64,000 bases of DNA from the NCBI RefSeq assembly GCF_027943255.1, contig NC_072893.1, positions 119,659,784 to 119,723,783 of the forward strand. Direction: 5' to 3'. The DNA is from Anastrepha obliqua. Lineage: Eukaryota > Arthropoda > Insecta > Diptera > Tephritidae. Below are positions 21,067 through 32,706 of this stretch, in pieces (the stretch's first letter is position 1; each line of letters begins with the position of its first letter). The position numbers and the translations under genes were made by a program. The notes beneath the pieces are model-generated. The model did not search any database, was not told the origin of the DNA, and saw only the letters and a program-made list of their open reading frames with translations.

Positions 21067-22150
21067 GGGCTTGAGAACCACAGCCTGAAAATCGCCAAAT
21101 ATAAGTCCGTCCTTATGACACGAGGTCGCATGCCTCTCGAGGTCAGCATGCAAATAGGCGACACGTCCTTAGTGACGAAAAAGTAGTGAAATACCTAGAT
21201 ATTCAATTTGACTGCAGGCTTACTTTCTGCGCCCAGATGCGGCATGCGGCTACCAAAGTAGCAAAGTCCATGGGAATGCTAAGTAGATTAATGATGTGAG
21301 CCACACGGAGCAAAATAAGGCAAATCATATAAAGCCAAGTGCAAAGCACTGGAGACCGGGCAACAAACTTCCACACTCAGATTTGTCTCAACCTACCGCA
21401 CTGTCTCTGGCGAACTCGTTTTTGTGATCAACGGGGAGATACCCGTCGACCTCATGGCTCTGGAACGAAGATGTCGCGGAACGGAGATGCCAAATCAAGC
21501 AGCGGTGGCAAAGGGGTGAGAGTGTCTAAATGAGACACTGATACGACGGGCAGTTGGACGGCGAAGCTGATTCCTACAATAGGCAAAAGGGTCCAAAGGA
21601 ACTTCGGGAAAGTTAATTACTTCTTGCGAGCCACGGATACTTCCGTTTATACCTATACCGCATTGCCAAGGCAAGCGATCGCAATTGCATATTTTGCGAA
21701 AGCGCCGAGCGATGACGCTGAAGACACGTTTTCTTAATTGTGGCAGATGGCTCCCGAAAAGAGATGCTCTGAAGAAGCAGATTGGCGACATAGCGCCGAG
21801 CAGCACAGCCCACAAAATGATCGAATGCAAGGACAGCTGGAACGCGGTAAAGACATCGCTAACATGTGCGACGACAAAGTGCAACAAAGCGAAGCCGCAC
21901 AGATAGAGGCACAAGAAGAAGCGCCTATAGCATGAAAGCTGTCTACAAATATGGTGGACCCAGACCAGGGTGAATAGAATCGGTCCTTTATAGATGCCGT
22001 TCTGGGCCTTCCTGATGTATTACCCTGTGAAGGGTGTCTCCCCAGAAGGAGAGGAGGGATTTTAGTGCAGATGCCACTCGACGCAGTAGGCGACGGGCAC
22101 TGTAAGTGCGAAGGCATTTTAAGTCCTACCTCACCCACCAAAAGAAAAGA
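21067..22150 (+). pseudogene. R1-like LINE, 5'-truncated, ORF2 C-terminus and 3' UTR
   Basis: The plus strand encodes remnants of the RT thumb: KYKSVLMTRGRMPLEV, then KYLDIQFDCRLTF near 21190-21225 (usually KYLGV-D-L-F), then YRTVSGELVFVINGEIPVDLMALERR at about 21392-21470, then LIPTIGKRVQRNFGKVNYF. The downstream 3' UTR matches that of the copy at 37078-37549/43295-43665 (shared GGTGGACCCAGA, GATGCCGTTCTGGGCCTTCC, CAGAAGGAGAGGAGG, TAAGTGCGAAGGCATTTT). There is no RNase H domain. The 3' end is an A-rich stretch at 22137-22158, immediately followed by the ATTCCT array. Confidence 0.75.
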
Positions 22151-22200
22151 AAAAAATTCTATTCCTATTGCCATTCCAATTTTTTTTTCGACTTCTACTC

Positions 22201-23251
22201 CTATTCCTATTCCTATTCCTATTCCTATTCCTATTCCTATTCCTATTCCTATTCCTATTCCTATTCCTATTCCTATTCCTATTCCTATTCCTATTCCTAT
22301 TCCTATTCCTATTCCTATTCCTATTCCTATTCCTATTCCTATTCCTATTCCTATTCCTATTCCTATTCCTATTCCTATTCCTATTCCTATTCCTACTCCT
22401 ATTCCTATTCCTATTCCTATTCCTATTCCTATTCCTATTCCTATTCCTATTCCTATTCCTATTCCTATTCCTATTCCTATTCCTATTCCTATTCCTATTC
22501 CTATTCCTATTCCTATTCCTATTCCTATTCCTATTCCTATTCCTATTCCTATTCCTATTCCTATTCCTATTACTATTCCTATTCCTATTCCTATTCCTAT
22601 TCCATTTCCTATTCCTATTCCTATTCCTATTCCTATTCCTATTCCTATTCCTATTCCTATTCCTATTCCTATTCCTATTCCTATTCCTATTCCTATTCCT
22701 ATTCCTATTCCTATTCCTATTCCTATTCCTATTCCTATTCCTATTCCTATTCCTATTCCTATTCCTATTCCTATTCCTATTCCTATTCCTATTCCTATTC
22801 CTATTCCTATTCCTATTCCTATTCCTATTCCTATTCCTATTCCTATTCCTATTCCTATTCCTATTCCTATTCCTATTCCTATTCCTATTCCTATTCCTAT
22901 TCCTATTCCTATTCCTATTCCTATTCCTATTCCTATTCCTATTCCTATTCCTATTCCTATTCCTATTCCTATTCCTATTCCTATTCCTATTCCTATTCCT
23001 ATTCCTATTCCTATTCCTATTCCTATTCCTATTCCTATTCCTATTCCTATTCCTATTCCTATTCCTATTCCTATTCCTATTCCTATTCCTATTCCTATTC
23101 CTATTCCTATTCCTATTCCTATTCCTATTCCTATTCCTATTCCTATTCCTATTCCTATTCCTATTCCTATTCCTATTCCTATTCCTATTCCTATTCCTAT
23201 TCCTATTCCTATTCCTATTCCTATTCCTATTCCTATTCCTATTCCTACTCC
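22201..23251. repeat. ATTCCT hexanucleotide microsatellite, about 1.05 kb
   Basis: About 175 tandem copies of CTATTC (GAATAG on the other strand) with only a few internal substitutions visible (near 22395, 22571 and 22603). It decays to CTACTC at the right edge (23247-23261). Because six is a multiple of three it yields long open frames of two-residue repeats on both strands (PI, SY, FL and GI). Those frames are composition artefacts, not proteins. Confidence 0.97.
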
Positions 23252-23289
23252 TACTCCTACTTTTACTCCTATTTCTATCCCCTTCCTTT

Positions 23290-24095
23290 TTTCTGTTCCT
23301 ATTCTCATTCTTTTTTATATTCCTTTACTTTTTCCTATCACATCGCAAACTCATCAGCTTTTAAGTAAATTGGCTGTATCTGTAACAAAGTTCCAGCCAG
23401 TTGAGTGCCTAATCCAGCCACTTGAATGCTTAAAGCTCTTGACAACATGTTGACGGTCCCACAAGCAGGCTGCACCAAAGATTTTGCCATTTTAATTTTT
23501 CTGATTTTATGTTCGTATCGCACGTTGTGTTTTTTGGCATTTTGTTTCCTTCTTGCTTATCAAAATTCTGTACGCTGCCTTGCAGATAATTTGCAATTGC
23601 AACATTGTTTATGTAACTGTATGCCTTGAGTGAGAGAACGTGAGTGTTCGGGGAATGAGTAAAATGTACCCAGTTGGAAATTGGATAGGAGTTAGTTTGA
23701 TTTTACTTAGTATGGATGATTTACTAAGGCAAGTGGTATGATTTTTCCAGAAATACTTATTCAAAATAGGTGTTGCGATTATTGATTCATTACAATTCCG
23801 CGGTTTTGAATAAGAATTTCTTGGAAGATTTTGCTATGAAGTTTTAAAGTTTATTAAGTTTTAGTATAATAAAATTCAATTTTTATTTACAATTTTTACA
23901 TTCACGCTTGTTGCGAAAAAATGCGATGGCAACCCATCGCACTCTTCTATTTGTCATTTCCTCATTCCCTCATTCGCAAGTACAAATGTCAAATTTATTC
24001 CTTTTGATTTTTGGATTGTTCCAGAGCGCACAGGCGCCGCAAGCAAACAAAATGTAAGTTTTTTATATTATTTGTACATTTGATATTTAAACTTG
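23290..24095. other. No gene seen; short perfect hairpin
   Basis: GCGATGG-CAAC-CCATCGC at about 23931-23948 is a 7-bp stem with a 4-nt loop. Otherwise AT-rich DNA with no coding signal. Confidence 0.4.
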
Positions 24096-24099
24096 TAAT

Positions 24100-24310
24100 A
24101 ATTATTGAATAAAGATTTCTGCCACAACTACCATTTGAAAGGACTTAAATATTGTTTTTATTGCGGGCCGCCAATTGCCGGGACAGCAATAGGGAAATGC
24201 GAACACCTTGCATGCACGTGCGGGGATGACGCTGAACACACAGTTTTTTAGTCTCTGGACATAATATTGCTGCGACGCCAGCTTGGATGATGCATTAGAC
24301 ATTTAAACCC
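24100..24310 (+). pseudogene. R1-like LINE zinc-knuckle fragment
   Basis: The plus-strand reading TPCMxxCTCGDDAEHTVF-stop-SLD at about 24205-24255 matches the C-x-C and H of the C-terminal knuckle in R1-like ORF2 proteins, with one in-frame TAG. Only a few dozen codons survive. Confidence 0.5.
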
Positions 24311-25600
24311 CGCATCCGCAAAAACAAAAAAACGAAATACTCCCGTAGGTTTGCCGTACTGAAGTAAGCAACTTAATTTTCCCTTCTCCTGCACTTCAAA
24401 ACTCAATGGCTTCGACGTTTTCATATATTTTTGAGTACATTTTTTCTAGTTGTGCTCTTCAGGAAATCCCTACTGGTCTGTTTGGGTTGTACATACATAT
24501 ATATACTACACATTTTTGTACAACAGTATTTACTTAAGTAAGCTTATAAATACTTCCTTTGCCTGTTTTGACCATTCTACTCGAAACTCCACTCTAATAA
24601 TGTTCAAAAATTGTTGGCTTATTTGCTGTTGATTCAGCTCAAATGATACATTTTAGCAAAGTTGCATGCTGTTGTCAAGCTTTGTTTTATAGTAATTCGT
24701 AAGTAGGTACATATTGAAATTTGTATGCGTGAATGCATGCGCTTAGATGCCTGCCTAAATACAAGCATACATTCAGGGGCTATGTGCCATTTGATCGGTT
24801 ATACAATTTTTAGCTAATCATGTTTTTCTTTCATAATTTTGAGTAAAACATGCGAGCTATGAAAATGAAAATGTTCGCTCTTTTGCGCTGGGTCCATCAT
24901 AATGTGTTGTTAGATTCAAACAGCTTAGGATCCAAAAGCCATTTTAAGAGTATTACTAGGCTGTATTTACGATAATAGTTTATTATTGCAGTGATTGAAG
25001 CAAATATTAAGCAAACTCAACATGGTGCATGTTGAAAGGCAAAGAGAGGCATAGCAAACTTTTTTCGTAAGTAATCATAAAATAAACATCTCCTAGTGTA
25101 TCACAGACATGCGCTCAACCACTCTCACCGGGTTTGGCTTCCTGAATTTTTATTTTCATCACATCTGTCCCTGTCATTTATTGAAAGATTTTATTAAGCT
25201 TGAGATAGAAAAAATTGATGTAATAAATGCAAGACAAAGCTGCTGGAATGCACTGAGCAACAGCTACTTGAATTTTCGTGAATACCAAAGCTAACTTTCT
25301 CGACCACTAAGATTTTGTCTAACGATTTTTATTACTCAGCGCCAGTGGGTAATAAATCGAAGACGAATCTAAGGATAGGTTAAGCTACGCTTTATAGGGA
25401 CACATATAGGCTTGGAAGCTCAATAGTTTTTACTCAAATTCCGCCACCATTTCGTAATGTGAGGAAATCACTTCGCTTCTCTAATGCGATGAAATATTAT
25501 GGACTCCTTCTTATTCTAAGTATGCGAACTATAATATTCTGTGGTCATTTTAGTAGGTACTTTATAAATTGTAGAATCCTATGGGATCTGGATTTGGCTA
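24310..25600. other. No gene seen
   Basis: AT-rich intergenic DNA. No domain, transposon end or RNA gene recognised. Confidence 0.4.
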
Positions 25601-25609
25601 AGCTCCAGT

Positions 25610-25820
25610 GATATGTAAAATCAACCTCCGAAAGTATTTCTACCACGAAAAGACTCCTCATAAAAAATCGTCTGCCGTTCGGAGGTGGCATAAAACTACA
25701 TATAATACCCTCCATTTGTGGTGCAACACTAAGTCGCACACCACGAATTTTCACCGCGAATTCCTCAGCTAAACACTCAATAAAGAGCTTAGGCGCCAAT
25801 AATCCATATTTATGTATACA
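25610..25820 (+). mobile_element. SINE copy lacking the tRNA head
   Basis: AACCTCCGAAAGTATTTCTA at about 25622, TCTGCCGTTCGGAGGTGGC at 25671-25689, CCCTCCATTTGTG near 25708 and an AT tail near 25800 repeat, in order, the body of the SINE at 5906-6234 read on its minus strand. The A and B boxes are missing here, so the copy is 5'-truncated and oriented on the plus strand. Confidence 0.65.
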
Positions 25821-26290
25821 TATGACTCTCTGGTTCTGGAGCCTCTGATAGCCTGCGGTGTAAGGTTTCGTATTGCATTTAATAACTTTTCGTTGTTTCC
25901 TTTACCTTTTAGTCTCCTATGTATATTCTTAGACACATTTTTCTTGTTGTCCTGAAATCCTATTATCTATGGTCACTCAGGGTGTCTCACATAATGAGAC
26001 GTTATACCGAATGCAGTATTTGATCCCCAATCGCTTTGATCTTCTAAAGTATCTGAAAGTACTTTTTTCATAGAATATCGTCAACTATGTTCTAAAGCTT
26101 TTTACTTAGTAATTCATGTTTTCAGCAAGTCAAAGCTTTAAACTGTTTACTGTTAGACGAAATGATCTCGATATTATGTCGACTGCTTTTGAAAACCAGA
26201 TTTTTCTATAGTATTCCGATTATCTTGCAGATTTTACCAGAATGAAAAAAAAAATTTGGAATTAGTGATTTAGCTGATTTCACTAAAGTG
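25820..26290. other. No gene seen
   Basis: Ordinary AT-rich sequence ahead of the satellite-like block. Confidence 0.4.
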
Positions 26291-28095
26291 ACTGACTATT
26301 ATATTGATTTCCAATTTCACAAAACGTTTAAAGCTTTGTAGCATTTATTTATTTTTATACTACAAAAGTATGCATGGGAAATATTGGCGACTCTAAAAAT
26401 TCAACCCAAGCTTTATAGAGCTTTCAAGGCTTTGTATGACTTATAGAGCTTTCAGGTAACAATTATAGCCAAAGGAAACTATGAGTGAGCTAAAATAGTG
26501 AGATTCATCAAAGATAGAAGATTTAACTCAAACTATAGAAAGCGTTTAAAGCCGTTAAAACTTATTTATTTTTATGCAGCAAGCATAAATAATAGAGTTT
26601 TGTACCGCTGATACATACAAAATTAAATTGAATTCAAACTTTAGCGAACTTTTTACGATTTTGTTTCGAAAGCTTTTAAGTAACAGAGATAGACATAGAA
26701 AATAATCAAGCTGGAATAATAATCATTCTATGACTGAACGTAAAGAGAGGGCTTAGGGAGCTTCAGAGAGCTTTTAAAGCTTTTTATAGCTTATCTAGTT
26801 TTATGCAACAAGTGCAGATTATAGGACTCAATGGCGTTGATACGTATATACAAATTGAATTTAACGAAAGTTGACATAGAAAATTATGCGGCAAAAATAA
26901 TGAAAATTAGCTCAAAATTTAGAGAGCTTTTAAAGCTTTGTATTACTTATTTATTTTTGTGATATAAAATTAGGCATAGATATTTATGCCTCTGAAATAA
27001 TGGAGATCCTGAAATCTAACTCGAGCTTTTGAGAGCTGTTGACGCACTGCTGTAGTTTATTAAGCTTTTAAGTAAAAAAAGTAGACATAAGAAATTGTGC
27101 TACTGATATAATGGATATATTAAAATTTAACTCCAGCTTTCGAGAGCCTTTGAAGCTCTGTTGAACTATTGAGCTTTAAGATAACAAGAGTAGACATAAG
27201 AAATTTTGCCGCAGAAATAAGAAAAATTCAAATTAACTCAAGCTCAACTGAGAGCTTTTTAAGCTCTGTTGAATATTATTGAGCTTTAATATAACAAAAG
27301 TAGACATCAGAAATTATTCCGAAGAAAAAAAAATAAAGTTAACTCAAGCTTTCGAGAGCTTTTAAAGCTTCGTAAAATGTATTTATTTTTATGATATAAA
27401 AGTAGGCATAGAAATTTATGCCACTAAAAATAAAGTATATTCTAAAATTTAACTCCAGCTTTCGAGAGCTTTTGAAGCTCTGTTGAACTTTATTGAGCTT
27501 TTAAGTAAAAAAAGTAGATATAAGAAATTGTGGCGCTGATATAATGGAGATCCAGAAAGTTTATTTATAAGTAGACATAGGAAGTTATGCCGCAGAAATA
27601 CAGAAAATGAAAATTAACTCAAGCTTTCGAGTGCTTTTAAAGCTTCGTAAAATGTATTTATTTTTATGATATAAAGTAGGCGTAGAAATTTATGACGCTA
27701 AAAATAATGGAGATCCTAAAATTATACTCCAGCTTTTGAGATCTTTTGAAGCACTGTGGAACTTTATTGAGCTTTTAAGTAACAAAAGTAGACATAAGAA
27801 ATTGTGGCGCTGATATAATCAAAATGAAAATTAACTTATGCTTTCGAGAGCTTTTAAAGCTTTGCAAAACGCATTTATTTTTATGATATAAAAGTAGGCA
27901 AAGAAATTTAAGCTGCTAAAAATAATGGATATCCTTAAACTTAAACCCAGCTTTCGAGATCGTTCAAAGCTCTATGGAACTTTATTGAGCTTTTAAGTAA
28001 CAAAAGTAGAAAATGATGCCTCAGAAATAAAGAAAACGAAAATGAACCTAAGCTTCACGAAGTTTTTAAAGCATTTTAAATCTTTTTTATGCAGC
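26290..28095. repeat. AT-rich satellite-like tandem repeat, monomer about 105-120 bp
   Basis: The core AGAGCTTTTAAAGCTTTG (or TTGAAGCTCTG) recurs at about 26770, 26926, 27018, 27140, 27247, 27352, 27461, 27620, 27735, 27848, 27955 and 28055. Two alternating monomer types are visible. One continues TATTTATTTTTATGATATAAA and has TAGGCATAGAAATTTATGCC. The other continues TTTATTGAGCTTTTAAGTAA and has TAGACATAAGAAATTGTG. They form a dimer of roughly 220-265 bp. Copies diverge strongly toward the left edge. Confidence 0.8.
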
Positions 28096-28099
28096 AAAA

Positions 28100-29320
28100 A
28101 ATTATGTCATTCAAATTAAATTCTCTACAATAGCAACAGCACAAAGCGAAGTGTTGCTCGCGGCCTGCATTTTCATTAATAAGAAACACGCGGCGCGTCA
28201 GAAAGCATTACTTCAAATTAATTGTTATAGTTCTTATTGGATTTTACGACTCTTGTTTGGGCATTTAAAATAGTCAAAATTACGAGATGGACTTTGCCTT
28301 CCAGCTGGCAGAAATTCTGCTTAAGGCTACTTTTTCGGATTTGGTGGTGTGTTTTTGTTGTTGTTTAATTTTCACTTTGTTGTTGTTTACTTTGTGTATT
28401 TATGTATTTCATTAAGTGATTTTGATTATTTGCTCGCCAGAGTCTCGCCACTTTTTCACAACCAAACACGAGCCACAGGCGCGCTATTTAAGGACGTTGA
28501 CTGTAATAAAAGGCTGCGCAGAGTGTTTGTGTGTGTGTCCAACTGTCCAAAGGCATTAAGTAGTACTCGCCCACAATATGCTTAAGGCAACCTTTAGGCA
28601 GCTGAAAAAAAATGAAAAACTTTCTTAAGGCCTAATTAAAATGAGCTCCAAAAATTTATGATGCTGAAAATTAGGAAAATGCTGCAATAAACTTAAAGAT
28701 TTTGCTGGCCAAGAGCAGGAAGCTGGTGGTGGTGTATAATTGAGCTGATTTTTTCTTGTCGTAGCAAACAAGTTGTTCTTATTGTAGAGGAGAGAAAGTA
28801 GAGAGTATCGCAATTATTTTCAACTTTTTATTTATGGTAGGTTTGTATAATTATTTCTATGGAACTGTGGCACAGATTTTATGTAAAAGTATTTATAAGG
28901 TATAAGGAAATTACTATTTTATACCTTAAAGCGATTCCGGATGAAATAAATATTGCTTCTTTAATTTATAAGTACATAGACGCAATTAGAGAGGAAGTGG
29001 ATGATGCCCAACAAAAATATTCCCGATATTTGGTTCAGAATAATTTTTTGTTTTTATTTTTTGTTTTATAACTTACTTTATTTGCAATCTATCTACTATA
29101 AGACATTCACCAAATTAGATCTTATAAGATAATGGCAGCGGTAGTTCTGCTTTCGTGCAAACCTACATAGAAATTACAACAGCTTGTGAACTTGTACAGT
29201 TCGTTTTTAAATTATTAAAATTCATTTGTACTTCAAGATTGCTTAAATTCATTGTGGAATTTATCTTAATATTTTCACTAAAGATTAGCTTACTTAATTT
29301 TACCTTAAGGTTTATACAGG
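28100..29320. other. No gene identified
   Basis: AT-rich DNA with short open frames lacking domains. GTTGTTGTTT runs occur at about 28355-28390. Confidence 0.4.
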
Positions 29321-29326
29321 GTGGGC

Positions 29327-30183
29327 CGTATAGCGTTTACTTTTTGAACCACCTTTTTTTTTGAGAATGGTAACACAAATGACATGTCAAATGTGTTCAT
29401 AATTTACTTAAAGGTTTGACATTTACGAAATGGGACGCTATACGCTTAAACAAAATTGGGAAATATTGAAAACCTATTTCCAAAGTGGTGAGTCTTCTTC
29501 TTCTTTTCTGATTTTCACATCGGTGGCTACGTCAATAAGCAAAATTGTCGGATTTGGGGCTCATACGTCCAATACGTCCATACGTTACTGTAGAGAAGCA
29601 AATGCATCCACAACGAGTGGGCCTTTTTTTTCGGAAATGAGCGATTAGCCGCGGTTAGAGTAAATGGCGAGCGGTACCGTGACATGCTCAACGAGTTGTT
29701 TCCAAAAATTGAAGAGGATGACATGGACGACATTTGGTTTCAACAGGATGGCGAAACTTGTCACACTGCCAAAGTTACAATCGAACTTTTGGCTACCGTT
29801 TTGGAAAACCGAATAATCAGCCGAAATTCCGAAATCAATTGGCCGCCTTGGAGCTGTGATTTAAGCCCGTTAGACTATTTTTTGTGGGGAGCCGTTAAGG
29901 ACAAATGCTATGCGAAGCATCCAGAGACGATTGATGCTTTAAAACACGAAATCGAAGTTGCCATTCATGAAATTGGAGCCCAAACATTAGAAAATGTGCT
30001 TAAAAATTGAGTTGATCGAATAGCCTACAGTAAAGCCAGTCATGGCAGTCATTTGAACGATATTATTTTTCATTCATAAATGACAATGTTCAATCTTAAA
30101 AATAAAAAAAAAAGTTTGAAAAAATATTGATTAGTTTTTTTTTATAGCCGATTCAAAAAGCAAATTTTATATGGCCCACCCTA
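29327..30183 (+). mobile_element. DD41D (rosa-type) mariner, internally deleted
   Basis: The ends are CAGGGTGGGCCGTATA at 29327 and, inverted, TAGGGTGGGCCATATA ending at 30183. Each is flanked by TA (29325-29326 and 30184-30185), the Tc1/mariner duplication. At 857 bp it is shorter than the 1.3-kb relative at 46084-47379. The gap removes the DNA-binding half of the transposase. Confidence 0.85.
29430..30079 (+). pseudogene. DD41D mariner transposase remnant
   Basis: It begins MGRYTLKQNWEILKTYFQSG, then jumps (near 29490-29535) to NKQNCRIWGS, the region after the first catalytic aspartate. The C-terminal half reads well: DDIWFQQDGETCHTAK, NWPPWSCDLSPLDYFLWGAVKDK and HLNDIIFHS. Counting from the D of QQD to the D of PLDY gives 41 residues, which defines DD41D. 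The first aspartate (FSDEA) is lost in the deletion and frames change twice, so no enzyme is made. Confidence 0.8.
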
Positions 30184-30189
30184 TATAAT

Positions 30190-30580
30190 AATTGGTGGTG
30201 GTTTTAGTGCAGTCTCTTCTTCATTCTGTTGTCCATTATTACCGTTTGACTCGTCTTGTAATCCGGCAAACATGTTTGTGCTGCTGGTATTGCTGATTAT
30301 TTTATTGTTGTTGTTGTTATTTATAGAATTGTTAATTGTTTATTGTTTCTACTATGTTCTTATTGCTGTCTGTCTTTGTTCGCTTTTGATCAATAGTGGG
30401 AGAACCCAACTGACGTCTTTTGCTTGTCACAGTTTGCCATTCCACTTAACTATCACTTCCATTACTCATTTCAAAGCCCTCAGTAGCAGAATTATCATTA
30501 TTTTCGCGCAAAGGTGTCACATTAATAGAGTTGCCTTGTAATACAGCATTTGAATTTGTGTTTGGTACTGATGAACCAGA
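30190..30580 (-). pseudogene. Possible LINE ORF1 (gag-like) N-terminal fragment
   Basis: Minus-strand translation from about 30572 reads as low-complexity but protein-like sequence: SVPNTNSNAVLQGNSINV, then TPLRENNDN, a stop, then VEWQTVTSKRRQLGSPTIDQ and KRTKTDSN. A W-x-TV-x-xKRR-x-x-SP block is common in insect LINE ORF1 proteins. No knuckle or RRM is visible. The call is tentative. Confidence 0.3.
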
Positions 30581-30670
30581 GCACTTAGCTCATTTAGCTT
30601 CAGAATAAAATTTTTAATTTAGCTTCTGCGAGAACTTTTTCATTCGCGGAGTCATGAAATTGTCTTCAAA

Positions 30671-31412
30671 ATGAACCAAAATTTAATGAGGAAAGCGGCG
30701 CGAGAAAAAATTAATTTTTACACAAATCTTCTGGAAGAGTATACTGGATATGACCACCGGTATATCACTTTCCGGATCAGTGGGAGAGTTGGCCATACCC
30801 CAACATCTAATATAAAGGGAACTTGCAAATGGAACATGGACAAAGTGAACACTGCAACGTTCCTAGCTCACTTTCATGCAAATTCTACGCCGCACATAAG
30901 TGGTAACGCCACTTACAAGCGGCTTTGCAAGCGCCATTTTGCAGCGCATTGTCAAAAGCTGCTACGCATCGACGCCCGTGCTCGGCTATGCTCAAGAAGA
31001 TGACCTGTGTACTGGTGTACAATAGAAATCGCAGAGCTCAGAAGAACCCGCTTCCGTAATAGGAGAAGATACACCAGAGTCAGACGAAACAGAGAAGCAG
31101 AGGCGGAAGTTGCTGGTTTCAGACAAGCACTGAAACAAGCAATAATCGCCAGTAAGAAGGCAAAATGGGAGTAGCTTCGAAGGGATATAAATACCAATCC
31201 TTGGGGGAAGCTAAACGCCAACTCCACCGCCCCACATCAGCAAAATAGTGGGCAGACCTATGCTGTGCGGAGACCGATACTCCCAAGGCGACGAGATGCT
31301 CCCACACTTCACTGAGGCTCAGATGGCATCCCGGCTGAAGCTCTCAAACTTGTGGCCGAAAGCCGACCAGATGTGATGCTTGACGTTTACAATGCGTGCA
31401 TTGCTCAACCTT
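30671..31412 (+). pseudogene. R1-clade LINE fragment: endonuclease end to RT start
   Basis: The plus strand reads EEYTGYDHRYITFRISG (30740-30790, the terminal SDH-type motif of APE endonucleases, with S changed to Y). After a frame change come EIAELRRTRFRNRRRRYTRV, AEVAGFRQALKQAIIASKKAKWE and DINTNPWGKL, the endonuclease-RT linker of R1-like ORF2. DGIPAEALKL and DVYNACIAQ begin the RT. Stops and shifts are present. Homology ends about 15 bp before the mariner insertion at 31428. Confidence 0.7.
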
Positions 31413-31427
31413 TTTAAATATGTAATA

Positions 31428-32706
31428 GGACTATGAATAAGTTCGTGCGGTTTTTTTCGAAATTTGAAACTTTATTGACGTAAAATGGTTACAAATTTAA
31501 TATTCAAAGTATTGTCCATCGCTTACTACTACTTTTTCCCATCTTTCTGGCAATTCACGGATTCCCTTTGTGAAAAATTCGGTCGGTTTTGCCGCAATCC
31601 ACGAATCGATCCATTTTTTGACTTCATCGTAATTACGGAAGTGCTGGTCAGCCAGGCCATGTTGCATCGATCGGAAGAGATAGTAATCGGATGGCGCAAG
31701 GTCTGGACTATACGGCGGGTGGGGTAGGACATCCCATTTGAGCGTTTCTAAGTATGTTTTGACCACTTGTGCAACATGTGGCCGAGCATTGTCATGTTGC
31801 AAAATAACTTTGTCGTGTCTATCGGCGTATTGCGGCCGTTTTTCTCGCAGTGCTCGGCTCAAACGCATCAATTGTCGTCGGTAGACATCCCCCGTAATCG
31901 TTTCATTCGGTTTCAGTAGCTCATAATACACAACACCCAGCTGGTCCCACCAGATACACAGCATAACCTTCAGGCCATGAATATTCTGCGCCGACGTCGA
32001 TGTTGAAGCATGGCCAGGGTATCCATACGTTGCCCGACGTTTTGGATTGTCGTAATGGACCCACTTTTCATCGCCAGTCACAATTCGATGCAAAAAACCC
32101 TTTCTTTTGTGCCGTTGAAGCAGTTGTTCGCATGCCATAAAACGGCGTTCAACGTCTCTTGGCTTCAATTCATACGGCACCCAATGGCCTACCTTTCGGA
32201 TCATTCCCATGGCTTTTAAACGTTTGGAAATGGTTGATTGATCAACTCCCAAAGTTTTTGCAACCTCTTCTTGCGTTTGAGCCGGATCTTGATCGAGCAA
32301 TTCCTCCAATTCGGTATCCATGAACTTTGGCGGCGCACCCTCGCGTTCTTCGTCTTCCAAGCCAAAATCACCACTTTTAAAGCGTGCAAACCACTTCTGG
32401 CACGTTCGCTCAGCTAGAGCATGCTCACCATAAACTTCCACCACGATACGATGACTTTCGGCTGCTTTTTTCTTCATATTAAAATAATGAAGAAGAATTC
32501 CCCGCAAAAACACATTATTTGGCACGAAATTCGACATTTTCAAGTGTGGTAAAAATATTGTTGTTTACGCTTCAAATAAAAAACTTATACTGACGTTTGT
32601 GCCTTACGACAGTAGCTCTCCAATGAATGTTTGAAAATGTGGATCGATGGAATAATAATCAAGTTACGCCATCTGTTGCAAAACCGCACAAACTTATTCA
32701 TAGTCC
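31428..32706 (-). mobile_element. Complete mariner element, 1279 bp
   Basis: The terminal inverted repeats are GGACTATGAATAAGTTCGTG at 31428 and, inverted, GGACTATGAATAAGTTTGTG ending at 32706. The match continues into GCGGTTTT with one mismatch in about 27 bases. TA flanks both sides (31426-31427 and 32707-32708). It contains one uninterrupted transposase gene on the minus strand. With matching ends, target duplication and an open gene, this is the best candidate for an autonomous transposon in the window. Confidence 0.95.
31497..32543 (-). CDS. Mariner transposase, DD34D, intact
   Basis: An open frame of 348 codons. The start is more likely the second ATG at 32537 (MSNFVPNN, as in Mos1-like proteins), giving 346 residues, the usual mariner length. 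The N-terminal paired HTH region includes KKKAAESHRIVVEVYGEHAL, CQKWFARFKSGDF and QTQEEVAKTLGVDQSTISKR. The WVPYEL motif precedes the catalytic core. Catalytic aspartates are in VTGDEKW, LQHDNARPH and YSPDLAPSDYYLF, with 34 residues between the last two, as expected of DD34D. The enzyme cuts and pastes its own TIR-ended DNA at TA. It resembles the mauritiana/vertumnana side of the family; exact subfamily was not determined. A deleted sibling copy lies at 35672-36074. Confidence 0.95.
   Translation of the reverse strand: MKMSNFVPNNVFLRGILLHYFNMKKKAAESHRIVVEVYGEHALAERTCQKWFARFKSGDFGLEDEEREGAPPKFMDTELEELLDQDPAQTQEEVAKTLGVDQSTISKRLKAMGMIRKVGHWVPYELKPRDVERRFMACEQLLQRHKRKGFLHRIVTGDEKWVHYDNPKRRATYGYPGHASTSTSAQNIHGLKVMLCIWWDQLGVVYYELLKPNETITGDVYRRQLMRLSRALREKRPQYADRHDKVILQHDNARPHVAQVVKTYLETLKWDVLPHPPYSPDLAPSDYYLFRSMQHGLADQHFRNYDEVKKWIDSWIAAKPTEFFTKGIRELPERWEKVVVSDGQYFEY

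Noticed and set aside
22201..23251. Hexamer array as telomeric repeat
   Set aside because: The unit (TAGGAA/TTCCTA) is not the arthropod TTAGG telomere repeat, and the array is interstitial with LINE sequence on its left and ordinary DNA on its right.
21734..23308. Very long open frames of two-residue repeats (GI, PI, SY, FL) on both strands
   Set aside because: They are produced by the ATTCCT hexamer array; a period of six keeps frames open without any coding function.
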